DNA of 64,000 bases from DATEDA01 sp963789885. GTDB lineage: Bacteria > Pseudomonadota > Gammaproteobacteria > Burkholderiales > SG8-39. Below are positions 35,196 to 44,337 of the stretch, one piece after another; position 1 is the first letter of the stretch, and the number at the start of each line of letters is the position of its first letter. The position numbers and the translations under genes were made by a program. The notes beneath the pieces were generated by a model that saw only the letters and a list, made by a program, of their open reading frames with translations, had not been told where the DNA came from and ran no database searches. Location: assembly GCA_963789885.1 (NCBI GenBank), contig CAWBNB010000064.1:310001-374000 (forward strand), given 5' to 3'.

Positions 35196-36172
35196 GAGCT
35201 GGCGGCCCCCGCCGTGGCGTAGCGGGCGGGATCGGCGAGGAACTTCGTCCGGCAGCCCCCGCAGCAGAAGTAGTAGTTACGGCCCATGAAGTCGGCAACG
35301 TGTCTCGCGCCCGCAACCGCGACCGTCATGCCGCAAATCGGATCGATCGATTCGGCGGGCTGTTCGACGGCCGGGGGTTGCTCTATCTCCTGTGCCTTCG
35401 CGGCCCCGCGCCGCCGCAGCTCGACAATCTGTGCCATCACGCTGAGCGCGATCTCCTCGGGCGCGCGCGCGCCGATGTCCAGGCCGGCCGGCGCCGTGAT
35501 CCGGTCGAGCGCTTCGGGCGCGACGCCGCGCGCGAGGAGCGCCTTGCGCAGGTCCGCGAGCCGCGTGCGGCTGGTGATTACCCCGAGATACGCGGGCGCG
35601 AACCGGACCGCGGCCTCGATCGCCTCCAGGTCGCGCTCGCTCATCGTCGCGACGAGGACATACGCGCCCTGCGGCAGGCCGTCCGGCGGTACCTCCGCGA
35701 GGATGCGCTCGGCGTGCGGATAGGCCGACTGGTCGGCCTCGGGATCGACGACGTCGATGCGGTAGCCCATCGCGCTGCCGATGCGGGCGAGCGTGCGCGC
35801 GGCGAGCGAGGTTCCGAACAGCAGCAGGCGCGGCGCGGGTGAAACCGGTTCGACGTAGAGATCCACGACACCTCCGCTCTTGCAGGTCATCGGCAGCGCG
35901 ACCAGGCCGGGACGGTGCTCGGTGGCCGGCTCGGGGGAGAGGCTGAGCAGCCGCGGCTCGCCGTCGGCGATCGCACGCAGGGATTCGCGCAGCAGGGTCG
36001 AACGCGTGCAGCCGCCGCCCACCCAGCCGTGGACTTCGCCGCCGCGCGTCACGACCGCGGTGTCTCCGACGCGCGCGGAACTCGGCGGCTCGCGCCGCAC
36101 CACGGTGACGATCGCGAACGCCTCCCCGCGCGCGGCGAGGCGGGAAGCGAGATCGAGCAGCTCCGGCCGCAT
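35192..36172 (-). CDS. coxF: CoxF/XdhC-family maturation factor with C-terminal YHS domain
   Basis: A 326-aa protein of the XdhC/CoxF family, which delivers or protects the molybdenum cofactor for molybdenum hydroxylases. The N-terminal XdhC part has VRREPPSSARVGDTAVVT and HGWVGGGCTRSTLL, the Cys being the likely cofactor ligand. A Rossmann-like part follows (LLLFGTSLAARTLARIGSAMGY, DVVDPEAD). From about residue 275 there is an extra YHS metal-binding domain (DPICGMTV, then YYFCCGGCRTKFLADPARY). It is first in the coxF-coxD-coxE operon and divergent from the CoA transferase gene. Confidence 0.88.
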   Translation of the reverse strand: MRPELLDLASRLAARGEAFAIVTVVRREPPSSARVGDTAVVTRGGEVHGWVGGGCTRSTLLRESLRAIADGEPRLLSLSPEPATEHRPGLVALPMTCKSGGVVDLYVEPVSPAPRLLLFGTSLAARTLARIGSAMGYRIDVVDPEADQSAYPHAERILAEVPPDGLPQGAYVLVATMSERDLEAIEAAVRFAPAYLGVITSRTRLADLRKALLARGVAPEALDRITAPAGLDIGARAPEEIALSVMAQIVELRRRGAAKAQEIEQPPAVEQPAESIDPICGMTVAVAGARHVADFMGRNYYFCCGGCRTKFLADPARYATAGAASS

Positions 36173-36389
36173 CTAGCTCACGCCCCACTTTCCCCGGCAC
36201 CGTCCTAGAACAGCCACCCGCCCTCCCGAGGCGTCGCGGCGCAACCGCATTGAGATCGATTCTAGACCAGGCGGCGTAGTCGGCACGAAAGCCCGCGACG
36301 CTGGCGACGGCGGCTGCGACCGGAAGTATTGGACGCATTACACCGCGCCTCCCTAGAATCGAGCCACCTTCCACGAAGGGCCCGCGCCG

Positions 36390-37612
36390 ATGCTTTCCCA
36401 CGCAACTGCTTCCCCTTGCCGGCGTACGGGTGCTGGACCTGAGCGCGATCGTCCTCGGTCCCTATGCGAGCCAGATCCTGGCCGACTACGGCGCGGACGT
36501 GATCAAGATCGAGCCGCCCGAGGGCGACTCCACGCGCTACACCGGGCCGACGACCGAGAAGGGCATGGGCGCCATCTTCATGGGGGTCAACCGCGGCAAG
36601 CGAAGTGCGGTCCTCGACCTCAAGCGCGAGGACGGGCGGGCGGCGCTGCTGAAGCTGGTGGACGGCGCCGACGTGTTCATGCACAGCATCCGCCCGCAGA
36701 AGCTCGCCGCGCTCGGCATCGACCCCGACGCGCTCATGGCCCGCAACCCGCGGCTCGTGTACGTCGGGCTGCACGGCTTCGCCGAGGACGGCCCGTACGG
36801 CGGCCTGCCCGCCTACGACGACATCATCCAGGGCCTGTCCGGCTGCGCCGCGCTGATGCAGCGGCAGACCGGCGAGCCGCAGTACTTCCCGACCATCGCC
36901 GCCGACAAGATCTCCGGCCTCGTCGCCGCGCACGCCATCCTCGCGGCGCTGTTCCGGCGCGAGCGCACCGGCCAGGGCGGCTACGTCGAGGTGCCGATGT
37001 TCGAGTCCATGGTGGCGTTCAACATGGTCGAGCACTTCTACGGGCTGCACTTCGAGCCCGCCCTCGCCGCGCCGGGGTATCCGCGCGTGCTGGCGCCGTG
37101 GCGCCGCCCGTACCAGACGACCGACGGCTACCTGTGCGCAATGCCCTACACCGACGCGCACTGGCAGCGGTTCTTCACCGAGGCCGGCATGCCGGAGCTC
37201 GCGCAGGATCCGCGGTTCGCCACGATCACCGAGCGCACGAAGAACATCGAGGCGCTCTACGAGACCGCGGCGAAGGTCATCCGCACGCGGAGCACGGCGA
37301 GCTGGCTCGATACGTTCCGGAAGCTCGAGATCCCGGCCGCGCGCATGAACCGGCTCGAGGACCTGATGGCGGACGAGCACCTGCGCGAGATGAAATTCTT
37401 CGCGAGCTTGGATGACGACAAGCTGGGCCGCGTGCGCTTCCCGGGCGTGCCGGTGAGATTCGACCGCGAGCAGCTACCGGTCCGGCTTCCGCCGCGCCTG
37501 GGACAGCACACCGACCGAAGTGCTGCGCGAGGCGGGCGCGAGCGCCGCCACGCCAGAGCAGAAGTCACCGGACACGGCGAAGGCGACGGCCATGTCCGAC
37601 CCGCGACTCTGA
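36390..37612 (+). CDS. CaiB/BaiF family CoA transferase (two apparent +1 frameshifts)
   Basis: Type III CoA transferase that moves CoA between carboxylic acids. The central frame (36430-37510) has the family start GVRVLDLSAIVLGPYASQIL, the catalytic-Asp region, and the GTG at 36430 as the nearest formal start. However PLAGV upstream of that GTG, the AAGGG-preceded ATG at 36390 and normal family N-termini all argue that the true start is 36390 with one extra base near 36,395-36,412. At 37,513-37,516 a second extra base breaks the C-terminus; restoring frame gives TDEVLREAGAS and a stop at 37612. The MaoC gene follows 16 bp later. Confidence 0.82.
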
Positions 37613-37628
37613 TAGAAGGAACAGCGAC

Positions 37629-38105
37629 ATGAACAAGCAGGACACCGAACTGCCCATGCTCGGTCACGGGTTCTACTGGCAGGACCTGAAGGTCGGGCAG
37701 CGCTTTCAGACCTTCCGGCGCACGGTCACCGAGACGGACGTCGTCAATTTCGTCTCCGTGACCGGGATGCTCGAGGTGATCTTCATCGACGCGACGTACG
37801 AAGGCGCCATCGCCGGGCGCCCGGCGCCGTCGGCACTCACCTATGCGCTGATCGAAGGCTTCATCCTGCAGACGATGATCCAGGGCACCGGCCTCGCGAT
37901 GCTCGAGCTCACGCAGAAGATCCACGCGCCGGTCCTCGTCGGCGACACGATCGGCGCGGTGGTGGAGGTCACCCAGATCCGCCCGACTTCGAAGGGCGGA
38001 CGCGCCGTCGTGACGTCGCAGATCGAGGTCACGAACCAGCGCGGCGAGAAGGTGATGACCTACACCGCTACGCGCCTGCTCGCCGGGCGTCCGGTGCAGG
38101 CTTAG
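37629..38105 (+). CDS. MaoC-like acyl-CoA dehydratase
   Basis: A 158-aa hot-dog-fold protein of the MaoC/(R)-enoyl-CoA hydratase group. FYWQDLKVGQRFQTFRRTVTETDVVNF is the typical N-terminal segment, followed by GRPAPSALTYALIEGF, where the hydratase motif normally has Asp and His. Here the usual catalytic Asp-x4-His is not evident (SVTGMLE and IFIDATYEG occupy the place), so activity may be modified. AGAAGGA precedes the ATG. It follows the CoA transferase by 16 bp and probably acts on the same acyl-CoA. Confidence 0.85.
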   Translation: MNKQDTELPMLGHGFYWQDLKVGQRFQTFRRTVTETDVVNFVSVTGMLEVIFIDATYEGAIAGRPAPSALTYALIEGFILQTMIQGTGLAMLELTQKIHAPVLVGDTIGAVVEVTQIRPTSKGGRAVVTSQIEVTNQRGEKVMTYTATRLLAGRPVQA

Positions 38106-38117
38106 CGCCCGCTGGCG

Positions 38118-38516
38118 TTAGCGCCGGCGCAGCGCCTTGCGCCAGGGCTTCCAGTAGTAGTTCGGCCAGCCTTTCGTGACGCCCCTGTAGTCCTGATCGG
38201 CGACATTGACGTGCACCAGGTCGATGCGCGCCGCCGACCGCCCCTTCGGCGTGAACGTGAGCACCAGCGTCGAGTCGACGTCGCGCTTCCGCCAGCCGCC
38301 CGATCGCCACGACTGGACGATCATCCGACCCGGAATGGTGTACAGGATCTTGCCGGTGAGCATGCCGTCGAACGCGCGGAACGGCGCGCCGGCCCTCTTG
38401 CCGACGGTCGCCTTCGTCCCGGTGATGCGCCGGTGCCCGCCGGGGGTGAGGTACATGTCGTAGAGGGTGCGCGCGGACGCGGGCAGCGTGACGCTCTGCT
38501 TGACGATCTTCGGCAT
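38118..38516 (-). CDS. SRPBCC (START/Bet v1-like) domain protein
   Basis: A 132-aa protein with the SRPBCC fold: VTLPASARTLYDMYLTPGGHRRITG at the N-terminus and VHVNVADQDYRGVTKGWPNYYWKPWRKAL at the C-terminus, typical of the AHSA1-like group that binds a small hydrophobic ligand. ATG 38516 has AAGGAG 9 bases upstream; longer in-frame extensions are not protein-like. It is convergent with the MaoC gene (12 bp between stops) and divergent from the DUF6282 hydrolase. Ligand unknown. Confidence 0.82.
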   Translation of the reverse strand: MPKIVKQSVTLPASARTLYDMYLTPGGHRRITGTKATVGKRAGAPFRAFDGMLTGKILYTIPGRMIVQSWRSGGWRKRDVDSTLVLTFTPKGRSAARIDLVHVNVADQDYRGVTKGWPNYYWKPWRKALRRR

Positions 38517-38706
38517 GGAATGGCTCCTTTCGGGTGGCGTCGGGTGCTCCCCCCGTCCTGGATCGGCTCGGTGACGCGCTCTCGTGGTCGAGGATCGGGC
38601 GCGCTCGGCACGATGATCCTCCTCTTTGCCCGTTTCTTGCGCCGGGCACGCGGTGCTGCTTGGTAGACTTCCACTCGCCAACGGCGCCACCCGAACGGAG
38701 CGAACC

Positions 38707-39663
38707 TTGCCCACCCCCCTGCCGCGAGTCGACGACAAGCTCCTGATCGACATGCACGTGCACGTCGGACCGGAATTCCTGCAGCGGCGCTACAGCGCCG
38801 AGACGCTCGCCGAGGAATGCCGGCGCGAGGGGTTCGGCGTGGTGATGAAGAACCACTTCCAGCCGACCACCGGCTGGGCCTGCAAGGTCCGTCGCCCGGA
38901 CGACCGCGTCGCGCTCGTCGGCGCAGTAGTGCTGAACTTCAGCGTCGGCGGCGTCGACGAGCACGGCGTGCGCGCCGCTCTCTCGGCCTGGAAGCGCGAT
39001 GTCCTCGGCACCGACCCCGACCCCGGGCCGATCGTCGTTTGGCTGCCGACGCTGTCCACCGAGGCTCACCTCGCGCTCTACGGACGGCGCGAGATGCCCG
39101 AGGCCTGGGGCGTCAAGGGGAAGTACTCGCGCTTCGTCCCGATCGGTGGCGGGTACCGTTTCGACGAGAGCGACGCAAAGGTGATGGCGGCCGTCGACCG
39201 GATGCTGCGCATGGTGGCCGAATTCGACCTCACGCTCGCGACCGGTCACCTGAACAAGACCGAGACGGTCGCGCTCGTCCGGCGCGCGCGCGCCGCCGGC
39301 ATCCGGCGCATCCTCATGACCCACCCGCTCTTCCAGGCGACGAACCAGGAGGTCGACACGCTGGCGAAGCTGTGGCGCGACCACGGCGCCTACACCGAAC
39401 TCGCCTTCGTGAACATCGCGATGGATCACCTCTCGTACGACCAGTACGTGGCCGTGATCGAGGCCGTGGGGCCGGAAGGGGTCGTCCTCACGACCGACCT
39501 CGGGCAGGGGATGAACGCCACGGTGTCGGAAGGCTGGCGCGAATACATCGCCGAGCTGAAGCGGCGCGGCGTCAAGGACGACGCGATCGCGCAGATGGCG
39601 GTGCTCAACCCGCATCGCATCCTGTACGCGCCGGAGCTGGCTGCAACGCCTCGCGCCGCGTAG
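38707..39663 (+). CDS. DUF6282 family amidohydrolase-like protein
   Basis: A 318-aa protein resembling metal-dependent TIM-barrel hydrolases. The metal motif IDMHVHVGPEFLQRRY lies near the N-terminus, and TGHLN (about residue 180), THPLF and TTDLGQ follow as further metal or active-site segments. The start is taken as TTG 38707 with GGAG at 38697-38700; a longer in-frame ATG exists, but its translation is not protein-like. It ends 9 bp from the stop of livF of the first Liv operon. Substrate unknown. Confidence 0.82.
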   Translation: MPTPLPRVDDKLLIDMHVHVGPEFLQRRYSAETLAEECRREGFGVVMKNHFQPTTGWACKVRRPDDRVALVGAVVLNFSVGGVDEHGVRAALSAWKRDVLGTDPDPGPIVVWLPTLSTEAHLALYGRREMPEAWGVKGKYSRFVPIGGGYRFDESDAKVMAAVDRMLRMVAEFDLTLATGHLNKTETVALVRRARAAGIRRILMTHPLFQATNQEVDTLAKLWRDHGAYTELAFVNIAMDHLSYDQYVAVIEAVGPEGVVLTTDLGQGMNATVSEGWREYIAELKRRGVKDDAIAQMAVLNPHRILYAPELAATPRAA

Positions 39664-39672
39664 CCGCGCGAC

Positions 39673-40395
39673 TCACAGGCCGAGGAAGCTGCGCCGGATC
39701 TCCGGGTGCGCGAGCACCTGCCCGGCAGGCTCGACGAGGCGCGCGCGGCCCAGCTCCATCACCACGCCGACGTCGGATCGCTCCAGCGCCTGGCGGGCGT
39801 TCTGCTCGACCATCACGACGGTGACGCCGTCGCGCACCAGCTCGCGGATCGTCGCGAACACCGTGGCCATCGGCCCGGGCGCCAGTCCGAGCGACGGCTC
39901 GTCGAGCAGCAGCAGGCGCGGCCGCGCCATCAGCACCATCGCCATCTCCAGGAGCTGCTGCTCGCCGCCGGAGAGATTCCCGGCGTTCACGCCCCAGCGC
40001 TCCTTGAGCCGCGGAAACCGCCCGGCCATCGCCTCGACCTCCGCCGCGAGCGCCGGACGACCGAGCCGGCGCGACCAGGCGCCGAGCCGGAGGTTGTCCG
40101 CGACCGAGAGCAGCGGGAAGTTGCACCGGCCCTGCGGCACGAGCCCGATCCCGCGCTCGAGCCGCTCGATCGCGGAGAGCCGCGACACGTCCCGACCGTC
40201 GTAGATCACCCGTCCCTCGCGGCACGGGACGATCCCGGCGACGAGCTTCAGCAGCGTGGATTTTCCGGCGCCGTTCGCCCCGATGATCGTCGTCCAGCTG
40301 CCGCGCGCGATCGCGAGATCGACGCCGTGAAGGATCGTCATCTCGCCGTAGCCGCCGACCACGCCGGCGAGCTCGAGCAGCGCGCTCTCAGCCAT
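39673..40395 (-). CDS. livF: Branched-chain-type ABC transporter ATPase (LivF)
   Basis: A 240-aa ATPase of the Liv family. Walker A GANGAGKST (about residues 38-46), signature LSGGEQQLLEMAM, and Walker B LLLLDEPSLGLAP. It ends IRRSFLGL, as LivF proteins usually do. It energises uptake of amino acids or, often in betaproteobacteria, aromatic or other carboxylates. Last gene of an operon (binding protein, LivH, LivM, LivG, LivF); it overlaps livG by 8 bp. Confidence 0.93.
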   Translation of the reverse strand: MAESALLELAGVVGGYGEMTILHGVDLAIARGSWTTIIGANGAGKSTLLKLVAGIVPCREGRVIYDGRDVSRLSAIERLERGIGLVPQGRCNFPLLSVADNLRLGAWSRRLGRPALAAEVEAMAGRFPRLKERWGVNAGNLSGGEQQLLEMAMVLMARPRLLLLDEPSLGLAPGPMATVFATIRELVRDGVTVVMVEQNARQALERSDVGVVMELGRARLVEPAGQVLAHPEIRRSFLGL

Positions 40396-41191
40396 CGAGC
40401 TCAGCCGGGCTCCTGGCGCCGGCGCCGAGGTAGGCCGCGAGGACCCGCGGATCGTGCGCGACCTCCGCCGGCGGCCCGCTCGTCAGCAGACGGCCGCCGT
40501 CGAGCACGAAGATGCGCTCGCAGAGGTCGAAGACGAGCTTGAGGTTGTGCTCGACGATGAGCAGCGTCACGCCGCGGTCGCGCACGCGCACGAGATGCCG
40601 CTTGAGCGCCTCGATCAGCGTCGGGTTGACGCCGGCCACCGGCTCGTCGAGCAGCAGGACCTGCGGATCGGTCATGAGCGCCATCGCGAGCTCGAGGAGC
40701 TTCTTCTGCCCGTACGAGAGCGCGCCCGCGGGCTCACCGGCGTGCGACGCGAGCGCGAACTCCGCGAGGATTGCCGCCGCGCGCTCGCGCAGGGTGCGCT
40801 CGTGCTGGCGCACGGACGTCGTGCGCAGCACCTCGGCGAACGCGGAAAACCCGGGGCCGGACTGCGCCGCGGCGAGCAGGTTGTCGCGCACGCTCAGGTT
40901 CGGGAACACCTTGAGCTGCTGGAAGGTCCTGCGCACGCCCGCCCGCGCGACCCGCACCGGCGGAAGCGAGGTGAGCTCCACGGTCGCGGGGCCGCCGGGG
41001 CTCAGCCACGCGCGCCCGGCGTCGCAGCGCTGGAAGCCGCTGATGCAGTCGAAGAGCGTCGTCTTCCCCGAGCCGTTCGGACCGATCAGGCCGGTGATCG
41101 AGCCGCCGGCGACGTCGAAGGTGACGCCGTCGAGCGCGGTGACGCCCTGGTAGGTCTTGACGACGCCCTCGACGCGGAGGATCGGGGTCAT
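40388..41191 (-). CDS. livG: Branched-chain-type ABC transporter ATPase (LivG)
   Basis: A 267-aa ATPase with Walker A GPNGSGKTT (about residues 36-44), a modified signature LSYGQKKLLELAM, and Walker B LLLDEPVAGVNP, the last typical of LivG. The LivG-specific insert ARAGVRRTFQQLKVFPNLSV is present. It pairs with LivF on the inner face of the membrane. Starts 55 bp after the livM stop and overlaps livF. Confidence 0.93.
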   Translation of the reverse strand: MTPILRVEGVVKTYQGVTALDGVTFDVAGGSITGLIGPNGSGKTTLFDCISGFQRCDAGRAWLSPGGPATVELTSLPPVRVARAGVRRTFQQLKVFPNLSVRDNLLAAAQSGPGFSAFAEVLRTTSVRQHERTLRERAAAILAEFALASHAGEPAGALSYGQKKLLELAMALMTDPQVLLLDEPVAGVNPTLIEALKRHLVRVRDRGVTLLIVEHNLKLVFDLCERIFVLDGGRLLTSGPPAEVAHDPRVLAAYLGAGARSPAELDG

Positions 41192-41246
41192 TGGAACTCT
41201 CTCGCGCTCCGCGCTCGGGATTCGCCCTTGGGGCGGCCCGGCGGGC

Positions 41247-42188
41247 TCATGGCGAAGGCGCCACCGCGGCGCTGCGGCGCCGGCCCAGCCATGTCGCCAG
41301 GCCGGCCGGCCGGTACAGCACGATCAGCAGCAGGATGACCCCGTACAGGAGCGAGCGCACCTCCGGCGCGATCCGGAGCAACTCGGGCAGTGCGGTGAAC
41401 ACGACCGCCCCGGCGACCGGCCCCCAGAGCGTGCCCGACCCGCCGAGGATCACCATGATGAGCAGGGCCTCCGACACCGAAAACCCGAACACCCCGGGAT
41501 CGATGTAGGTGATGAAGTGCGCGTAGAGCGCGCCGGCGAGCCCGGCGAACGCGCCCGACAGCGAGAACGCGAAGAGCCGCGCGCGGAAGACGTCGATCCC
41601 GGCCGCGAGCGCGAGCTGCTCGTTCTCCCGCGTCGCGACGAGCGCGCGACCGAACCGCGATCCGACGACGAGGTGGGTGACGAGCACCACCGCCCCGGCC
41701 GCCGCAAGCGACAGCAGATACCAGCCGATCCGCCCCTCCACCGCCGCGCCGAAGAGGCGCGGGGCGGGAATGTTGGCGAGCCCCAGCGAGCCGCGCGTCA
41801 GGTCCTCCCAGTTGTTGGCGACGAGCTGCAGGAGGAGCGTCGCCGAGAGCGTGACGATCACGAACGAATGGCGCGACACGCGCAGGCTCGGGAAGCCGAT
41901 CGCGATGCCGGTGGCGACGCCGGCGAGCGCGGCAAGCCCGAGCGTCGCCGCGCCGTCCCACCCGAAGCGCAGCGCGAGGATCGCCGCCGCGTATGCGCCG
42001 ACGCCGAAGAACGCCGGCGTCGCGAGCGAGAGCAGGCCGCCGTAGCCGAGGACGAGGTTGAGCGACTGCGCGAGGATGACGTAGAAGCCCGTCATGATCG
42101 CGATGTGGAGGACGTAGGGCGAGCCGAGGACGAGCGGCAGCGCAAGCGCGAGCGCCGCGACGACCGCGATCGCGCGCGTGCGGCTCAT
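41247..42188 (-). CDS. livM: Branched-chain-type ABC transporter permease (LivM)
   Basis: A 313-aa inner-membrane permease with about eight to nine hydrophobic segments. LivM blocks are clear: LAQSLNLVLGYGGLLSLATPAFFGVGAYAAA, LATRENEQLALAAGID, and LGGSGTLWGPVAGAV near the C-terminus. The ATG at 42188 overlaps the livH stop by 4 bp, so translation is coupled. Substrate is set by the binding protein at 43126-44253. Confidence 0.92.
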   Translation of the reverse strand: MSRTRAIAVVAALALALPLVLGSPYVLHIAIMTGFYVILAQSLNLVLGYGGLLSLATPAFFGVGAYAAAILALRFGWDGAATLGLAALAGVATGIAIGFPSLRVSRHSFVIVTLSATLLLQLVANNWEDLTRGSLGLANIPAPRLFGAAVEGRIGWYLLSLAAAGAVVLVTHLVVGSRFGRALVATRENEQLALAAGIDVFRARLFAFSLSGAFAGLAGALYAHFITYIDPGVFGFSVSEALLIMVILGGSGTLWGPVAGAVVFTALPELLRIAPEVRSLLYGVILLLIVLYRPAGLATWLGRRRSAAVAPSP

Positions 42189-43066
42189 ACGCGCACCGAG
42201 CGCCCGAACAGGCCCTGCGGCCGCACGAGCAGCATCGCGATCATCACCGTGAACGCGATGCCGTCGCGCAGGACCGCGCTGCCCAGCCCGCCGGCGAAGC
42301 TCTCGGCGAGGCCAAGCGCGAGACCGGCGAGCGCCGAGCCGGCGAGGTTGCCCATGCCGCCGATGATCACCACCGCGAAGCTCTTGAACACGACCTCGGT
42401 GCCCATGTTCGGGTAGAGGTCGAAGAGCGGTGCGATCACGACACCGGCGAGCCCCGCGAGCGCGGCGCCGAGCGCCCCCGTCCAGCGCGTCACGCGCCGC
42501 ACGTCGATTCCGACCATGACGCAGGCGTCGCGGCTCTGCGACATCGCGCGCATGGCGCGGCCGGTCGCGCTGAACCGGAGGAAGGCGGCGAGCCCCGCGT
42601 AGGCGGCGACGAAGGCGGCGCAGACGACGAGCCGCTGGCCGAAGAGGAGCACGCCGCCCACGTCGAGCGTGACGCCCTCCAGCGGCGTGGCGATGTCGAG
42701 CGGGGTCGCGCCGAAGGCGAGCCGCACCGCATTCTGCAGGATCACCGCCACCGCCAGCGTCCCGAGGATCACCGACTCGAAGCTGCGATCGAGGTTGGGG
42801 ACGATCACTATCTGCGCGAGTACCGCCCCCGCGCCGGCCATCAGCGCCACCGTCAGCGCAGCAGCCGCGCCATAGGGGAGCCCGAGCCGTTGCGTCGCCC
42901 ACAGCAGCACGAACGCGGCGAGCATGTAGAGCTCTCCGTGCGCGAAATTGACCTGCCCGAGTATGCCGAAGACGAGCGCGAGCCCGATCGCCGCGAGCGC
43001 GTAGCCGAGCCCCACGGCGACGCCATTCGCCGCGAGCTGCGCGAGGAAGACCGGGTCCGTGAGCAC
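42185..43066 (-). CDS. livH: Branched-chain-type ABC transporter permease (LivH)
   Basis: A 293-aa permease with about eight hydrophobic segments. Family landmarks: GYALAAIGLALVFGILGQVNFAHGEL (the NFAHG motif is diagnostic of LivH), MRAMSQSRDACVMVGIDVRRV and FVVIIGGMGNLAGS-type text near the C-terminus. Start is taken as GTG 43066 (VLTDPVFLAQ); no ATG is available and the Shine-Dalgarno is weak. Lies 59 bp after the binding-protein gene. Confidence 0.9.
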   Translation of the reverse strand: MLTDPVFLAQLAANGVAVGLGYALAAIGLALVFGILGQVNFAHGELYMLAAFVLLWATQRLGLPYGAAAALTVALMAGAGAVLAQIVIVPNLDRSFESVILGTLAVAVILQNAVRLAFGATPLDIATPLEGVTLDVGGVLLFGQRLVVCAAFVAAYAGLAAFLRFSATGRAMRAMSQSRDACVMVGIDVRRVTRWTGALGAALAGLAGVVIAPLFDLYPNMGTEVVFKSFAVVIIGGMGNLAGSALAGLALGLAESFAGGLGSAVLRDGIAFTVMIAMLLVRPQGLFGRSVRV

Positions 43067-43125
43067 GATGTATGTCCGCCCGCCCCCCGTCGGCGGAGCG
43101 GGCCGGGCTGAAAGCGCGCTCCCGC

Positions 43126-44253
43126 CTACTGCGCCGGAACGAGCTCCTTCACCACCACCGCGCTCTTCTCGATCTGCAGGAGCATGAGGTTCGCGATCGT
43201 CTGGTTGTTGGCGTTGAACCGGATCGGCCCGAGGATCCCGGCGTAGTTCGTCTTCTCGAGCGCGTCGCGAACGGCGTTCGGGTCGGTCGTGCCCGCGCGG
43301 CGGATCGCGTCGGCGAGCACCTTGATCCCCTCGTACACGCCGTAGGCGGCGTAGTGCGGCCCCTGCTTGTGGCGCTCGATGAACGGCTTCGTGAACGCCT
43401 CGTTCTGCGGGCTCGCGTACTTGTCGTAGTAGGGATACACGGTCCACGAGCCGTCGAACTTCCCGCTCGCGACGACCGGTGCGACGACGCCCGAACCGAG
43501 CGGCGGCCGCCCGACGAGCGGCATCGCCATGCCGAACTGCAGATACTGCTTCATCAGGTTGAGCGCCGCCTGATCGAGCACGTAGGTGCCGATGGCGTCG
43601 GGTTTCGACGCGCGGACGCGGGTGAGCACGGGCAGGAAATCGGTCTCGGTCTGCTTGAAGTAGTCCTCCGAGACGATCTTGACCTCGGCGGGCAGCCGTT
43701 CCTTGAGGAGCTTCACCGCGCCGCGGCCGTAGTCGGTGTCCTCGGCGACGATCGCGAGGTTCTTCACCCCCTTCAGCTGTTTCGCGACGACGGCGGCGAT
43801 CATCGCGTCGTCCGGCACGGTGCGGAACACCCATTTGTTCCCGCCCGCTCCGGCGCGCAGCGTGATGTCGGGGTGCGTCGAGACCGTCACGATCAGCGGC
43901 CGCTGCGCCTTCTCGAGCACCGGCATCAAAGCGATCGTCGCGCCGCTGCACACGTCACCTAGCATCGCGTCGACCCGGTCCTGGCTGAGCAGGCGCTCCG
44001 CCGCCGCGACCGCGTCGGCCGGACGGCAGGCGCTGTCCTGCACGAGGAACGCGAGCTTGCGACCGAGCACCCCGCCCTTCTGATTGATCTCGTCGACGGC
44101 GAGGTCCCCTGCCCACTTCATGTGCTGCCCGAGGAACGCCAGCGGTCCGGTCATCGGCCCCGCGAGGCCAATCTTGATCTCCTGCGCCGCCGCCGGCAGG
44201 CCGCACGACGCAGCGAGCAGAGCGAGCAGAAGGGTCTTGATGCGCAGTGTCAT
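43126..44253 (-). CDS. Periplasmic substrate-binding protein for the first Liv transporter
   Basis: A 375-aa type I periplasmic binding protein of the LivJ/amide-binding group. Signal peptide: LLLALLAASCGLPAAAQ. The mature start IKIGLAGPMTGPLAFLGQHMKWAGDLAVDEINQKGG is typical. It lacks evidence for a specific ligand; in betaproteobacteria such proteins often bind aromatic acids or dicarboxylates rather than leucine. A good sigma70-type promoter lies just upstream (44288-44315), making this the first gene of its operon. Confidence 0.92.
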   Translation of the reverse strand: MTLRIKTLLLALLAASCGLPAAAQEIKIGLAGPMTGPLAFLGQHMKWAGDLAVDEINQKGGVLGRKLAFLVQDSACRPADAVAAAERLLSQDRVDAMLGDVCSGATIALMPVLEKAQRPLIVTVSTHPDITLRAGAGGNKWVFRTVPDDAMIAAVVAKQLKGVKNLAIVAEDTDYGRGAVKLLKERLPAEVKIVSEDYFKQTETDFLPVLTRVRASKPDAIGTYVLDQAALNLMKQYLQFGMAMPLVGRPPLGSGVVAPVVASGKFDGSWTVYPYYDKYASPQNEAFTKPFIERHKQGPHYAAYGVYEGIKVLADAIRRAGTTDPNAVRDALEKTNYAGILGPIRFNANNQTIANLMLLQIEKSAVVVKELVPAQ

Positions 44254-44287
44254 TGACGTCTCCTCCGAGGGGTGTGCTCCAGCGACT

Positions 44288-44315
44288 TGTATAGCTGTCG
44301 GGCGGGACTTGTCAA
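44288..44315 (-). promoter_or_regulatory. Predicted sigma70-type promoter of the first Liv operon
   Basis: On the minus strand TTGACA (44315-44310) and TATACA (44293-44288) are separated by 16 bases. This is a perfect -35 and a 5/6 -10. It lies 35 bp upstream of the binding-protein start and just after the stop of the SDR gene, so the Liv operon can be transcribed separately from the genes before it. Confidence 0.65.
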
Positions 44316-44316
44316 A

Positions 44317-44333
44317 GGGCGGTCGGACCGCCC
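44317..44333 (-). terminator. Short GC hairpin followed by TTT after the SDR gene
   Basis: GGGCGGTC-G-GACCGCCC forms a 17-nt perfect dyad (8-bp arms, tight loop), 4 bp beyond the SDR stop. On the minus strand it is followed by only three Ts, which also form the start of the promoter -35 region. It may attenuate rather than stop read-through from the upstream genes. Confidence 0.45.
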
Positions 44334-44337
44334 GCGC

